Positions 15,938 through 24,782 of a DNA stretch of 64,000 nt are shown in pieces (positions within the stretch are counted from its first letter, which is position 1; every line of letters begins with the position of its first letter). The notes under the pieces were generated by a model. It was not told the DNA's origin and ran no database searches. It saw only the letters and a program-made list of their open reading frames with translations. The stretch comes from JAFDXJ01 sp038257845 (lineage in GTDB: Bacteria; Bacteroidota; Bacteroidia; Chitinophagales; Chitinophagaceae). The stretch is taken from positions 62,001-126,000 of the forward strand of contig JBBSQL010000003.1 of the NCBI GenBank assembly GCA_038257845.1. The letters run 5' to 3'. A program made the translations under genes and the position numbers.

Positions 15938-17527
15938 TTATTTCACCACCTCCAGCGCTTTCTGTACCACATCATCAAAGTGATTATCTATTTCATAATA
16001 TCCCTGTGTGCGCCAGATTTGGCGGGCAAGTAATGCCTGCATTTTTTCCAGTAAAGTTGTTTTAGCAACAGTAGAAATATGTGAAAGATCCACAGAATCT
16101 TTTTTTGCAAATGCTACCAACTCATTCCATTCTTTATCTCCCGGTTTAAATTGTGTAAATAAATCCTGCGGTGTTTTCATGCCTGCGAACCTGCTTCTAT
16201 TTTGTAAATAACAATGATACACAAAATCATTCAGCGTGCTTTTCATATACAATTGAATCACTTCATGTGGTTGTGAAGTAGTATCAAAAGGAATAAAAAT
16301 ATCCGGTGTAATTCCACCACCACCATACACCAAACGCCCGCCCGGCGTTTTATAAGCTTTGCCCGAAGGATTTGTCGTATCACCATGTACCACTTCGCCA
16401 TCCTCAAAACGATGCATCAGTTCTTCTTCATATTTATCTTTCCCACCAGAATATGATTTTTGAACACTCCTGCCAAGTGGTGTATAATATCTTGCAACAG
16501 TTAGTCTCAAAGCGCCACCATCAGATAATGGAAATTGTTGTTGCACCAAACCTTTACCAAAACTCCTTCGGCCAATGATTGTAGCGCGATCCCAATCCTG
16601 CAATGCGCCTGCAAGAATTTCACTGGCGCTTGCTGAAGTTTCATCTATCAACACAACTAATTTTCCTTTTTCAAACAGGCCATCTTTCAATGCGCGAATT
16701 TCTGTTGGCGCTACTTTATCACCTTTTGTATAAACGATCATTTTAGTATCATCAATAAATTCATCTGCGATATTTGTTGCTTCCGTAAGAATGCCGCCAC
16801 CATTTCCGCGCAGGTCCAGGATCAATTTTGTCATGCCTTTTTGTTGCATACTATCGAGTTTCGCCATGAACTCGCGGTACGTTGTTTCCGAAAATTTATT
16901 GATATGAATATAACCTGTTTGTGGAGCGATCATATAAGCAACATCCACAGAGATCAGCGGTATGATTCCGCGCTCAACCGGGAATGAAATAATTTTTCCA
17001 TTTCTCAACACACTTATTTTTACCGTTGATCTTCCCGGGCCTCTTAAAGATTTTTTGATATCATCTGCTTTTAAACCTTTGCCAGAAATTTTTATGCTAT
17101 CATTTACGCTGAGAATTTCATCACCTATCTTCAAGCCTGCTTTATCCGCCGGCCCGCCGGCAATCACGCTCATGACATTTACCGTGTCATTAAAAATTTG
17201 AAATTCTATGCCGATTCCCTGAAAATTTCCCTGCATATCTTCATTGATGCCTTGTAAGTCACGGGCGGGAATATAAATTGTATGCGGGTCCAGGTGCGCC
17301 AGCATATCATCAATAGCGCTTTCGCGAAGACTATCTATAGAAACAGGATCCACGTAATCCTTCTGAATGAGATTCAAAATTTCCTGGAGAGAATTTGTTT
17401 TTGTATTGGTTAAAAACTGCACACCGCCATTGGTATTGGCTTTCAACTGGTAACCGATCCACATACCCACCACCATCACGATGGAAAAAAGGAAAGGCAT
17501 CCATGTTTGTAATTTTTTACTTCCCAT
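15938..17527 (-). CDS. Carboxy-terminal processing protease (S41 family)
   Basis: The 529-residue protein is a membrane-anchored periplasmic protease of the CtpA/Prc type. An N-terminal helix (about 11-27) acts as anchor. A PDZ domain (about 95-185) includes GGPADKAGLKIGDEIL. The S41 core follows, with a Ser-Lys dyad at S300 (DETSASASEIL) and K325 (GRRSFGKGLVQ), 25 residues apart as in Prc. GYIHINKF and LDLRGNGGG are the usual core strands. It probably trims or degrades envelope proteins. It is a single gene, followed by a hairpin. Confidence 0.93.
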   Translation of the reverse strand: MGSKKLQTWMPFLFSIVMVVGMWIGYQLKANTNGGVQFLTNTKTNSLQEILNLIQKDYVDPVSIDSLRESAIDDMLAHLDPHTIYIPARDLQGINEDMQGNFQGIGIEFQIFNDTVNVMSVIAGGPADKAGLKIGDEILSVNDSIKISGKGLKADDIKKSLRGPGRSTVKISVLRNGKIISFPVERGIIPLISVDVAYMIAPQTGYIHINKFSETTYREFMAKLDSMQQKGMTKLILDLRGNGGGILTEATNIADEFIDDTKMIVYTKGDKVAPTEIRALKDGLFEKGKLVVLIDETSASASEILAGALQDWDRATIIGRRSFGKGLVQQQFPLSDGGALRLTVARYYTPLGRSVQKSYSGGKDKYEEELMHRFEDGEVVHGDTTNPSGKAYKTPGGRLVYGGGGITPDIFIPFDTTSQPHEVIQLYMKSTLNDFVYHCYLQNRSRFAGMKTPQDLFTQFKPGDKEWNELVAFAKKDSVDLSHISTVAKTTLLEKMQALLARQIWRTQGYYEIDNHFDDVVQKALEVVK

Positions 17528-17652
17528 AAATGTTGCTACTTTGTAACGATTAATGCTAAAGCACGAATATCAATATTAATGTTTAAAGATAAAATTTTTA
17601 AATATGGACGGTAATCTTTAATTATTCGTGAAGCTGTATAAAATATTTAAGA

Positions 17653-18495
17653 ATGTCCATTAAATTGATTGCCGATAGTGGTTCTACCAAATGCGCCTGG
17701 TCCTTGATTGCCGGTAAAAAAGTAAAAACCTTTACAACGGCAGGCCTGAACCCTTATTTTTTAGATAAAGCAGCTTTAAAAAAAATATTAAGTAAAGAAT
17801 TGTTGTCACAGCTAAAACAGCAGCCGGATGAGATTTATTTTTACGGAACCGCATTGGGGCAAAAAGAAAATAAAAATTTGCTGAAGTCGGTATTGAAAGA
17901 AGTTTTCCCGAAAGCAAAAACAGATGTGCAAACTGATATCCTGGCCGCGGCGCGTGCTGTTTGCGGAAATTCAAAAGGCCTTGCAGCTATATTGGGAACC
18001 GGATCTTCTTTGTGCGTGTATAATGGGAAAAAAATCGTGAAAAGCAGTCCCGGCCTCGGTTTTATATTAGGTGATGAAGGCAGTGGCGCATATTTGGGTA
18101 AAAAAGTAATTCAACATTTCTTATATGGCACTTTTGACGAAGCTTTAATGAAGCGTTTTGAAAAGCAAATTAAAATGGATAAAGCAAATATTTTAACGCA
18201 TGTGTATTCTATGCCTTTGCCCAATAAATATTTAGCCGCATTCGCAATTTTTTTGGCAGAAAACCGGGGACATTTTATGATCGAAAATATTTTAGAAGAT
18301 TCGTTTCGGGAATTTTTTTCAACGCATATTGAACCTTACCCCGAATGTAAAAAATATCCGGTTGGTTTTGTGGGAAGCATTGCATTTGCTTTTAAAGATG
18401 TGCTGGAAAACCTGTGCAGCGAATATGGTTTTATATTGGGAAAAATCATGCAATCCCCATTGGACGGACTGATACAATATCATACAATAAAATGA
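17653..18495 (+). CDS. BadF/BadG-type sugar kinase, probably N-acetylglucosamine kinase
   Basis: The 280-residue actin-fold ATPase starts with the phosphate-1 loop LIADSGSTKCAWSLI, has phosphate-2 ILGTGSSLCVYNG (about 114-126) and the loop LGFILGDEGSGAYLGKKV. Bacteroidota members are annotated as N-acetylglucosamine kinases that make GlcNAc 6-phosphate. The nearby secreted hexosaminidase supports this substrate, but sugar specificity cannot be read from sequence alone. A palindrome cluster lies downstream. Confidence 0.85.
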   Translation: MSIKLIADSGSTKCAWSLIAGKKVKTFTTAGLNPYFLDKAALKKILSKELLSQLKQQPDEIYFYGTALGQKENKNLLKSVLKEVFPKAKTDVQTDILAAARAVCGNSKGLAAILGTGSSLCVYNGKKIVKSSPGLGFILGDEGSGAYLGKKVIQHFLYGTFDEALMKRFEKQIKMDKANILTHVYSMPLPNKYLAAFAIFLAENRGHFMIENILEDSFREFFSTHIEPYPECKKYPVGFVGSIAFAFKDVLENLCSEYGFILGKIMQSPLDGLIQYHTIK

Positions 18496-18757
18496 TTCTT
18501 TATATGGGTTCGTAATGAATTGCCACGACTTTTAAGTCGTGGATAAAAAAATGAACATCTTAATGGCTTTAGCCACATTTTTTTAATTTTGGGCTAAAGC
18601 CCATTTCCTAAAAATAAGACTGCATCCACTGCTTAAAAGCAGTGATAATTAAATAAAAGTATTATAGTAAAAAATGTTCATGGTATCCTCAAAGGGCCAG
18701 TAAAAAATGGCAAAGTTTAAATTATATTGAACTCAAATTATAATTACTTTGAAACGG
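18496..18757. repeat. Cluster of four REP-like palindromes (18523-18644) in a gene-free stretch
   Basis: Four perfect inverted repeats lie within 122 bp: CCACGACTT/AAGTCGTGG (18523-18542), TGGCT/AGCCA (18564-18575), GGGCT/AGCCC (18591-18602) and CACTGCTT/AAGCAGTG (18627-18644). Each has a 2-base centre. The second and third share the core GGCT-AGCC with TT and AA centres respectively. This resembles REP clusters moved by Y1 (RAYT) transposases, but no transposase gene is in the window. The rest of the gap is AT-rich and featureless. Confidence 0.7.
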
Positions 18758-18765
18758 TATATTTG
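18758..18765 (+). promoter_or_regulatory. Promoter -7 box of rlmB
   Basis: TATATTTG matches TAnnTTTG exactly, 32 bp before the TTG start of the methyltransferase gene. Confidence 0.55.
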
Positions 18766-18797
18766 CATTAATAAAATTCAACATTTAAATTTATATT

Positions 18798-19568
18798 TTG
18801 CCCCGCGAACCATTTAAAAAAAGCCCGGATTATTTATCTAAAAAAAACATTATCACCGGCCGAAACCCGGTGACAGAGGCATTGCGTGGTGATGCGAACA
18901 TTGATAAAATACTTTTGTATAAAAATGCAACTGGAGATTCGATCCATGAAATCCGGCGTTTGGCGAAAGAAAAAAATATTCCGGTTCAATATGTACCGAA
19001 TGAAAAATTGAATAGCCTGACAAATATTTTGCACCAGGGAATTATTGCTTTTAAATCTTCTGTTGCTTATACCGATTTACAACAAACCATAGACTTTATC
19101 AATTCAAAAGGGGAGTCCGCATTGCTGCTGATGTTGGATGGAATTACAGATGTGCGGAATATTGGCGCCATTGCCAGAAGCGCTTTGTGTTATGGCGTGC
19201 ATGCGATCATCATTCCTGAAAAAGGCGTAGGGGCTTTGCAGGAAGATGCCGTGAAGAGTAGTGCCGGCGCATTGGAACAAATTACAATTTGTCGCGTGAA
19301 GCATTTAATGGAAGGTATAGAAACATTACAATTGAATGGCATTGGTATTTTAGCCAGCGCCATGAAAGGAGAAAAAAAATTAGACAGTATGAATTTCCGC
19401 GATCCGTGTTGCATCATTATGGGAAACGAAGGAACCGGAATTCAAAAAGCTGTTGAAGAAAAAGCAGACACGCTTTTTTATATACCAATGAATAGCAATT
19501 TTGATTCTTTAAATGTTTCTGTTGCAGCAGGAATTATTTTATATGAAGCAGGGAAACAACGTATGTGA
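18798..19568 (+). CDS. rlmB: SpoU-family 23S rRNA 2'-O-methyltransferase (RlmB-like)
   Basis: The 256-residue SPOUT methyltransferase probably modifies a guanosine ribose in 23S rRNA. An N-terminal substrate-binding domain (NIITGRNPVTEAL onward) precedes the knotted domain with LDGITDVRNIGAIARSALCY (motif 1), IIMGNEGTGI (motif 2) and IPMNSNFDSLNVSVAAGIIL (motif 3). The TTG at 18798 is the only start that keeps the short N-terminal tail and lies after the promoter box. A second SpoU paralogue is at 56288. Confidence 0.88.
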   Translation: MPREPFKKSPDYLSKKNIITGRNPVTEALRGDANIDKILLYKNATGDSIHEIRRLAKEKNIPVQYVPNEKLNSLTNILHQGIIAFKSSVAYTDLQQTIDFINSKGESALLLMLDGITDVRNIGAIARSALCYGVHAIIIPEKGVGALQEDAVKSSAGALEQITICRVKHLMEGIETLQLNGIGILASAMKGEKKLDSMNFRDPCCIIMGNEGTGIQKAVEEKADTLFYIPMNSNFDSLNVSVAAGIILYEAGKQRM

Positions 19569-19604
19569 AAAATGAATGCTTGTAAGCATGATTAAAACAA
19601 AAAC

Positions 19605-20453
19605 ATGATTCAAATTATAGAATGCCCACGGGATGCTATGCAGGGCTGGCCGCATCTAATTTCAACAGAAAAAAAAATAAATTACCTCAATGCATTATTG
19701 CAGGTTGGTTTTGATACACTTGATTTTGGTAGTTTCGTTTCGCCGCGCGCAATCCCTCAAATGGCTGATACAGCAATGGTTCTGGAAGGGCTTGAATTAA
19801 ATAATACCTCTACGAAATTGCTGGCAATTATTGCCAATCTAAGAGGCGCAGAAGAAGCCGCAGCACATGAAGAAATCACGTTTCTCGGATTTCCATTTTC
19901 TATTTCCGCTGAATTTCAACAACGCAATACAGGCAGTACGCCATTAGAAAGCATGGCACGCATTGAAGCAATTCAAGATATTTGTGTAAAAAAAAATAAG
20001 CAATTGGTTGTTTACCTGAGTATGGCTTTCGGAAATCCGTACGGTGATTTATACAATGAAGAAATTTTATTAAGTTGGGCCAATGAAATGGCTTTGAGAA
20101 ATATTTATATTATCTCATTAGCGGATACAGTAGGTTTAGCTTCGCCGGAACAAATACGTTTTGCACTCGAAACACTGATTCCGAAATACCCCGATATTTC
20201 CATTGGCGTACATTTACATTCTTCTGACAAAAATAAAGAGGAAAAGCTGGAAGCTGCATGGCAGGCTGGTTGTAAGCGATTCGACGGCGCGTTAAAAGGG
20301 TATGGTGGTTGCCCTATGGCACAGGATGATTTGGTGGGAAATATGCCCACAGAATTTATGATCAATTATTTTGAAAGTAAAAACGAACAACTGAACATCA
20401 ACAAGGAAAAATTAAATGAATGTTTGTTGATGGCTGCTGAAATATTTACATGA
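19605..20453 (+). CDS. mvaB: Hydroxymethylglutaryl-CoA lyase
   Basis: Splits HMG-CoA into acetyl-CoA and acetoacetate, the last step of leucine breakdown. The 282-residue barrel shows ECPRDAMQGW near the N-terminus (catalytic Arg-Asp), SLADTVGLASPEQ, the metal ligands in GVHLHSS, and the signature GYGGCPMAQDDLVGN with the catalytic cysteine. The stop overlaps the next ATG by 4 bp (ATGA), so the GSCFA gene is translationally coupled. No other leucine pathway genes are in the window. Confidence 0.92.
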   Translation: MIQIIECPRDAMQGWPHLISTEKKINYLNALLQVGFDTLDFGSFVSPRAIPQMADTAMVLEGLELNNTSTKLLAIIANLRGAEEAAAHEEITFLGFPFSISAEFQQRNTGSTPLESMARIEAIQDICVKKNKQLVVYLSMAFGNPYGDLYNEEILLSWANEMALRNIYIISLADTVGLASPEQIRFALETLIPKYPDISIGVHLHSSDKNKEEKLEAAWQAGCKRFDGALKGYGGCPMAQDDLVGNMPTEFMINYFESKNEQLNINKEKLNECLLMAAEIFT

Positions 20454-21424
20454 TGCTTTTTAATTTACCCATTCATATAAAAAAATTAGAACCGCCTGTC
20501 AGTTATGAAGACAGGATATTATTGATGGGCTCCTGTTTCACAGAACACATTGGAGGATTTTTGGCTGCACATAAATTTAATACACTTCAAAATCCGAATG
20601 GAATTGTTTTTGAGCCTCAGATGCTTTGCCAAAGTATCCAGGATTATATGGATAAAAAAAAATATTCGGAAACTGATTTAGTTTATGAAAATGAGCGTTG
20701 GCATAGTTGGGATCATCACAGTATTTTTTCGCATCCATCAAAAGAAAAAGTTTTAGAAAATATTAATGCATCATGTGAACAAGCGCATGATTTTTTAAAA
20801 AATGCAGATTGGCTGGTCATCACATTTGGTACTTCTTTTTATTATAAATTAAAAGAAAAAAACCGCATTGTAGCCAATTGCCATAAACTGCCGGCAACAC
20901 ATTTCGAAAAACATTTAAGTACAATTGAAGAAACAGTAACTGCACTGGATACTATGCTGTACAGGCTTTTTCATTTTAATCCAAAGGTAAAAATAATTTT
21001 CACTGTAAGCCCTGTCCGTCATGTGCGTGATGGCCTGGTAGAAAACAATCGTAGCAAAGCGCGCTTGCTGGAAGCGGTTCATCATATTGTACAGAAGTTT
21101 GAAAAATTATATTATTTCCCTTCTTATGAAATAGTTATTGATGTATTGCGGGATCATCGTTTTTATGATATTGATTTAGTGCATCCCAATTATGCAGCGA
21201 CAGAATTTGTCTTGGAAAAATTTTGTGAAAATTGCATGGACAAAAAGACACGAAACCTGCTGGAAGAAATCAAAAAAATAATCATTGCTAAAAATCATAT
21301 ACCCTTTCACGCAGCATCCATTCCGCATCAAAATTTTAGGAAAAAATACTTTCTCGAATGTGCTGCGTTGCAGGAAAAATATCCATTTCTTAATTTGAAA
21401 GAAGAAATCAATTATTTTAAATAA
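20450..21424 (+). CDS. GSCFA domain protein
   Basis: The 324-residue protein carries the family motif near the N-terminus (ILLMGSCFTEHIGGFL, about 24-39), followed by NPNGIVFEP, WHSWDHHS and VSPVRHVRDG. The family is common in Bacteroidota and distantly like SGNH hydrolases; its biological role is not established. No signal peptide is present. It is coupled to mvaB by an ATGA overlap, which hints at a linked acyl or CoA-related function, but this is inference. Confidence 0.85.
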   Translation: MMLFNLPIHIKKLEPPVSYEDRILLMGSCFTEHIGGFLAAHKFNTLQNPNGIVFEPQMLCQSIQDYMDKKKYSETDLVYENERWHSWDHHSIFSHPSKEKVLENINASCEQAHDFLKNADWLVITFGTSFYYKLKEKNRIVANCHKLPATHFEKHLSTIEETVTALDTMLYRLFHFNPKVKIIFTVSPVRHVRDGLVENNRSKARLLEAVHHIVQKFEKLYYFPSYEIVIDVLRDHRFYDIDLVHPNYAATEFVLEKFCENCMDKKTRNLLEEIKKIIIAKNHIPFHAASIPHQNFRKKYFLECAALQEKYPFLNLKEEINYFK

Positions 21425-21494
21425 GGCTTTTATAGAATTTCCTTAACAATCAAAAGAGTTGGTTCATCGTATATTGTTGAAATAATATAAGTAC

Positions 21495-22166
21495 ATGAAA
21501 ATAATATGGATGTTTTTTGTTTCGGCATGTTTGGCCCTTAGCCTGAATTCATGCGCACAGAATAATGTAAAGAATGAAACTACTCAATTGCCGAAAACTA
21601 AGGAGAATAAAGACTTGTCAAAGTATAGCCAGGCTACATTTGCTGCCGGTTGTTTCTGGTGTGAAGAGGCTGTTTTTGAAAGTGTGAAAGGTGTGCAGGA
21701 AGCGGTTTCCGGTTATGCAGGTGGTACTGAACAGAATCCAACTTATGAAGAAGTTGGGAGTGGTTCAACAGGACATGCCGAAACAGTAAATGTATATTAT
21801 GACTCTTCAAAAATTTCTTATGAAACTTTGTTGAAAGTTTACTTTGCATCTGAAGATCCCACGCAGGTAAATGGCCAGGGTCCTGACCAGGGAACACAAT
21901 ATCGCTCTATTATTTTTTACAGGAACCCTGCTGAAAAAAAGCAGGCGGAAGATTATATTGCTACACTGAATGCATCCGGAAAATATAATAAACCCATTGC
22001 CGCGCAGGTTGTCCCTTTTGTAAAATTTTGGGAAGCAGAAGCGTATCATCAAAATTATGTTGTACTAAATCCCAATCAACCTTACGTTGTGCATGAATCA
22101 ATTCCGAGGATCAAAAGGTTCCAGGCGCAAGTGCCGGAATTGATCAAACCGGATCATAAATTTTAA
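21495..22166 (+). CDS. msrA: Lipoprotein peptide-methionine (S)-S-oxide reductase
   Basis: Repairs methionine-S-sulfoxide in proteins. The N-terminus is a lipoprotein signal (LSLNSC, lipid-bearing C20), so this MsrA works in the envelope rather than the cytosol. The catalytic motif is AAGCFWCEE with C53; SGYAGG, GSGSTGHAETV and AEAYHQNY are typical. It has 223 residues with no fused MsrB. It is followed by a strong bidirectional terminator. Confidence 0.94.
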   Translation: MKIIWMFFVSACLALSLNSCAQNNVKNETTQLPKTKENKDLSKYSQATFAAGCFWCEEAVFESVKGVQEAVSGYAGGTEQNPTYEEVGSGSTGHAETVNVYYDSSKISYETLLKVYFASEDPTQVNGQGPDQGTQYRSIIFYRNPAEKKQAEDYIATLNASGKYNKPIAAQVVPFVKFWEAEAYHQNYVVLNPNQPYVVHESIPRIKRFQAQVPELIKPDHKF

Positions 22167-22183
22167 TTTGAATTAATCTTTAT

Positions 22184-22221
22184 TTAGCACTGATTAGAAA
22201 TTATATTTTTATCAGTGCTAA
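22184..22221. terminator. Bidirectional terminator between msrA and the convergent gene
   Basis: TTAGCACTGAT (22184-22194) and ATCAGTGCTAA (22211-22221) form a perfect 11-bp stem, followed by a T run on the plus strand and preceded by an A-rich run for the minus strand. Confidence 0.88.
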
Positions 22222-22234
22222 TTTTTTTTATTAC

Positions 22235-23431
22235 TTATTTTTCGAATAGCGCTAAACTACTTCCAACCCAGGATTTATCTGCATTGTAGCGAACGCCAAT
22301 CATTTTACCTTTACTTAGTCGTGCTAAATTATGCGTAGCGACAGGCCTGGCTTCGCCATCTTTCCAAAAATAAAAAATTCGAATCTCCGCTTTTGCCGGT
22401 ACATCAGGCGTTTCAATGATATCTGCATATTGCACTTTCTTTTGCAATATCCAACTATGCGGATCAGTTATTTTTTCAATATCTTCTTTGGTTACATCAA
22501 TGACCACTCCTTGTCCTGCAAAAGAAAAAAGTGGTTTTAATACATAGTTCTCCAGGTCTTTTGGTAAAGTTTTAATGTCACTTAAAAATTGTGTTTTAGG
22601 CACAAATGGATGATTGATATACGGCAATGTAAATTTACTGATGCGGTAAAACCAGTTGGGATGCGGAATCCATTGAACATCCAAATCTTCAAATAATATT
22701 TTTCCCTTTTCACGCATCTCATCTGATTGTTGATCAAGGTCATCAAAGATGATACGGTTATAAATTCTGTGTACCGGAATTTTTTCACCATCTTTTATAT
22801 AAAATAATTTCTTGCCTTCCTTCACTAATTCCGTCAGGCAAACAATTGGAATGCCGAGTAAATTTTGTGTTGCATAAAAATCAATTCTTGTTTTTTGCTG
22901 GTGTGGTAATATTTCCAGCAGTATGGAATTTTCCGTTTTTTCATCCGCAATAATGATGTCTTTTAAAAGCTGGATATATTTTTCACGATCAAATCCATTT
23001 AAATAGGAATCATAATTTTCTGGAATATTAAAATTTTCCCTGGTACTTGTAGCATCAAATGCTTCATATCCAAATAATGTAGGAAAGCCCTGCATTTCTA
23101 TTAACTGTGGTTCCAGTTCACCTTTTGCATTTTTACAAATTCCAAAATCTAATGCAATAAAATGCGTATGATCATTTTCATTGGGAACTTTAATAGATGC
23201 GGGAATTGCGTGCAGCGTTAAATGTTTAAAATTAAATTGCGTGATGACATCTATGATATGTTCGCAGGCAGAAAGTACTTTTTCTTTGAATGCGCGGTCA
23301 ATAAATATGGGCGTTTCTGCAACACGGAAATCCAGTGCGCCCGGGTGAATAGCCTCAAGGTCTGCAAGATGTTGCCTGTATTTTTCTTCTGTGAAGTTTT
23401 CATTATACCATTTTCGCATTGACGGAACCAT
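22235..23431 (-). CDS. Conserved protein with ATP-grasp-like C-terminus
   Basis: The protein has 398 residues and no signal peptide. The C-terminal third resembles ATP-grasp ligases: PLFSFAGQGVVIDV, a WILQKKVQYADIIET strand-loop, and AEIRIFYFW before GVRYNADKSW. The middle has IEMQGFPTLFGYEAFD. The substrate is unknown; family members of this kind add amino acids or acids to small molecules. The start may instead be the ATG three codons in (MRKWYNENF). It stands alone on the minus strand between two terminator or spacer regions. Confidence 0.6.
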   Translation of the reverse strand: MVPSMRKWYNENFTEEKYRQHLADLEAIHPGALDFRVAETPIFIDRAFKEKVLSACEHIIDVITQFNFKHLTLHAIPASIKVPNENDHTHFIALDFGICKNAKGELEPQLIEMQGFPTLFGYEAFDATSTRENFNIPENYDSYLNGFDREKYIQLLKDIIIADEKTENSILLEILPHQQKTRIDFYATQNLLGIPIVCLTELVKEGKKLFYIKDGEKIPVHRIYNRIIFDDLDQQSDEMREKGKILFEDLDVQWIPHPNWFYRISKFTLPYINHPFVPKTQFLSDIKTLPKDLENYVLKPLFSFAGQGVVIDVTKEDIEKITDPHSWILQKKVQYADIIETPDVPAKAEIRIFYFWKDGEARPVATHNLARLSKGKMIGVRYNADKSWVGSSLALFEK

Positions 23432-23529
23432 AGTGAATTTATTTTTTTAAAGATAAGAAAAAAGATGGTGATTTTTAATGTTTCATATAAATTGTAAAAG
23501 GAAAAGAAAAGCTTTACAACTTGAAATTA

Positions 23530-24144
23530 TTAGCTAAAAAAATCTTCTATACTTTTCCTGGTTGTTTCAAAATTTTGATGTGTATGAGATTGAATACCCA
23601 ATTTTGCGGCGGCTGCAGCCAGCATTGGCCGGTCGTCCATATAAAAACAATCCTTCGGTTCGGCTTGTGCTACACCCAACGCAAGCTGGAAAATTCCCGG
23701 GTCAGGTTTACGCATGCCCACTTCACCGGAAGAAATAAATGCATCAAAACAATCATGCAATGCAAATTTTTTAATACGGTAATCATTCAGTTCTTTTCCC
23801 TCATTATTGACGGCGATAATTGCAACACCCGGATTTTCTTTCCTCCAGGATATAAGCCAGTCAAGCATTCCCGGAAGTTTAATACTTTCATTAAACATGA
23901 ATTTTTTAAATGTTTCTTTTGTAAAACTGCGTGGTTGATTAAACACGACAGTTTCCAAATATTCATCTAATGTTATTCTTCCGATCTCATACACATTAAA
24001 AATAAAATTGTGTAAAATATCCAATGCTGAATAATCCAGGCCGAAATGTTCTGCTGCTTTTATTCTTGATTCATGCCCCCAGCCATTATTCAGTAATACG
24101 CCGCCAATATCTGAAAAGAGGATTTTTATTTTTTTATTTTTCAT
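23530..24144 (-). CDS. HAD-family hydrolase
   Basis: The 204-residue phosphatase-like protein has motif I SDIGGVLLNN (nucleophile D12), with the second acidic residue replaced by Gly as in YihX-like members. Motif II is in VAIIAVNNEG, the motif III lysine is near GMRKPDPGIF, and motif IV is CFYMDDRPM. Substrate unknown; related enzymes dephosphorylate small sugar phosphates. It begins 12 bp after rpiB on the same strand, so a pentose-phosphate substrate is plausible but unproven. Confidence 0.88.
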   Translation of the reverse strand: MKNKKIKILFSDIGGVLLNNGWGHESRIKAAEHFGLDYSALDILHNFIFNVYEIGRITLDEYLETVVFNQPRSFTKETFKKFMFNESIKLPGMLDWLISWRKENPGVAIIAVNNEGKELNDYRIKKFALHDCFDAFISSGEVGMRKPDPGIFQLALGVAQAEPKDCFYMDDRPMLAAAAAKLGIQSHTHQNFETTRKSIEDFFS

Positions 24145-24156
24145 ACAGGAATTCTC

Positions 24157-24600
24157 TTATTTTTCTAATTCGGCAATCTTTTTAAGTCGTCTTTTATGCC
24201 GGGCAAGACCGCTGAAAACAGCTACAAGAAATGCCATGGCATATTCCTCAGCGGCACTCGATGCAGTCACTCTTCCACCGAGGCAAAGCAAATTCATATT
24301 ATCATCTTCCACACCCTGGTGCGCTGAAAAATGATCATTGATAAGTGCTGCGCGCACACCTTTTATCTTATTGGCAGCTATGGCGGCGCCTACGCCGCTG
24401 CCACAAATAGCAATGCCTTTTTCCAGTTTTTTTTCAGCAACTGCTCTCGCAAGCGGCACCACAAAATCAGGATAATCATCCGCCGGGTTTAGCTCGAATG
24501 CACCGAAATCAGTTATATCATAACCTTCGCCCGTTAAATATTTTTTTAAATATTCTTTTAATTCAAACCCGCCATGATCGGCTGCAATTCCTATTTTCAT
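24157..24600 (-). CDS. rpiB: Ribose-5-phosphate isomerase B
   Basis: Interconverts ribose 5-phosphate and ribulose 5-phosphate. The 147-residue protein begins MKIGIAADHGGFELK (D8, H9) and has GIAICGSGVGAAIAANK with active-site C66 and VRAALINDHFSA. Length and motifs are standard for RpiB/LacAB. It is first in a two-gene unit with the HAD hydrolase, divergent from corA. Confidence 0.95.
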   Translation of the reverse strand: MKIGIAADHGGFELKEYLKKYLTGEGYDITDFGAFELNPADDYPDFVVPLARAVAEKKLEKGIAICGSGVGAAIAANKIKGVRAALINDHFSAHQGVEDDNMNLLCLGGRVTASSAAEEYAMAFLVAVFSGLARHKRRLKKIAELEK

Positions 24601-24739
24601 ATCATTCTGTATAAGTGAAAAGATAAAACCTTTTTAAAGGTTCTTTAAAAATTTATTTGGAAAGGTATTATATAATTTGTTGAAGTTTATGTAAAAATGG
24701 AATTTCACTAAAGGAAGAAAGAGGTTTTACTGAATGCTT

Positions 24740-24768
24740 TTGAATTCCCAGTGAACACATTAGATTTG
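24740..24768 (+). promoter_or_regulatory. Promoter of corA
   Basis: TTG (24740-24742, within TTTTG) and TAGATTTG (24761-24768) are 18 bp apart, close to the Bacteroidota consensus. The predicted leader is only about 10 nt. Confidence 0.65.
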
Positions 24769-24782
24769 TAAAAAATATCCGG

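Noticed and set aside
18523..18644. CRISPR array
   Set aside because: The palindromes differ from each other and have no regular repeat-spacer period; no cas genes are present.
23521..23970. Plus-strand ORF of 149 codons
   Set aside because: It is antisense to the HAD hydrolase gene, rich in Cys and Phe from reverse reading, with no domain.
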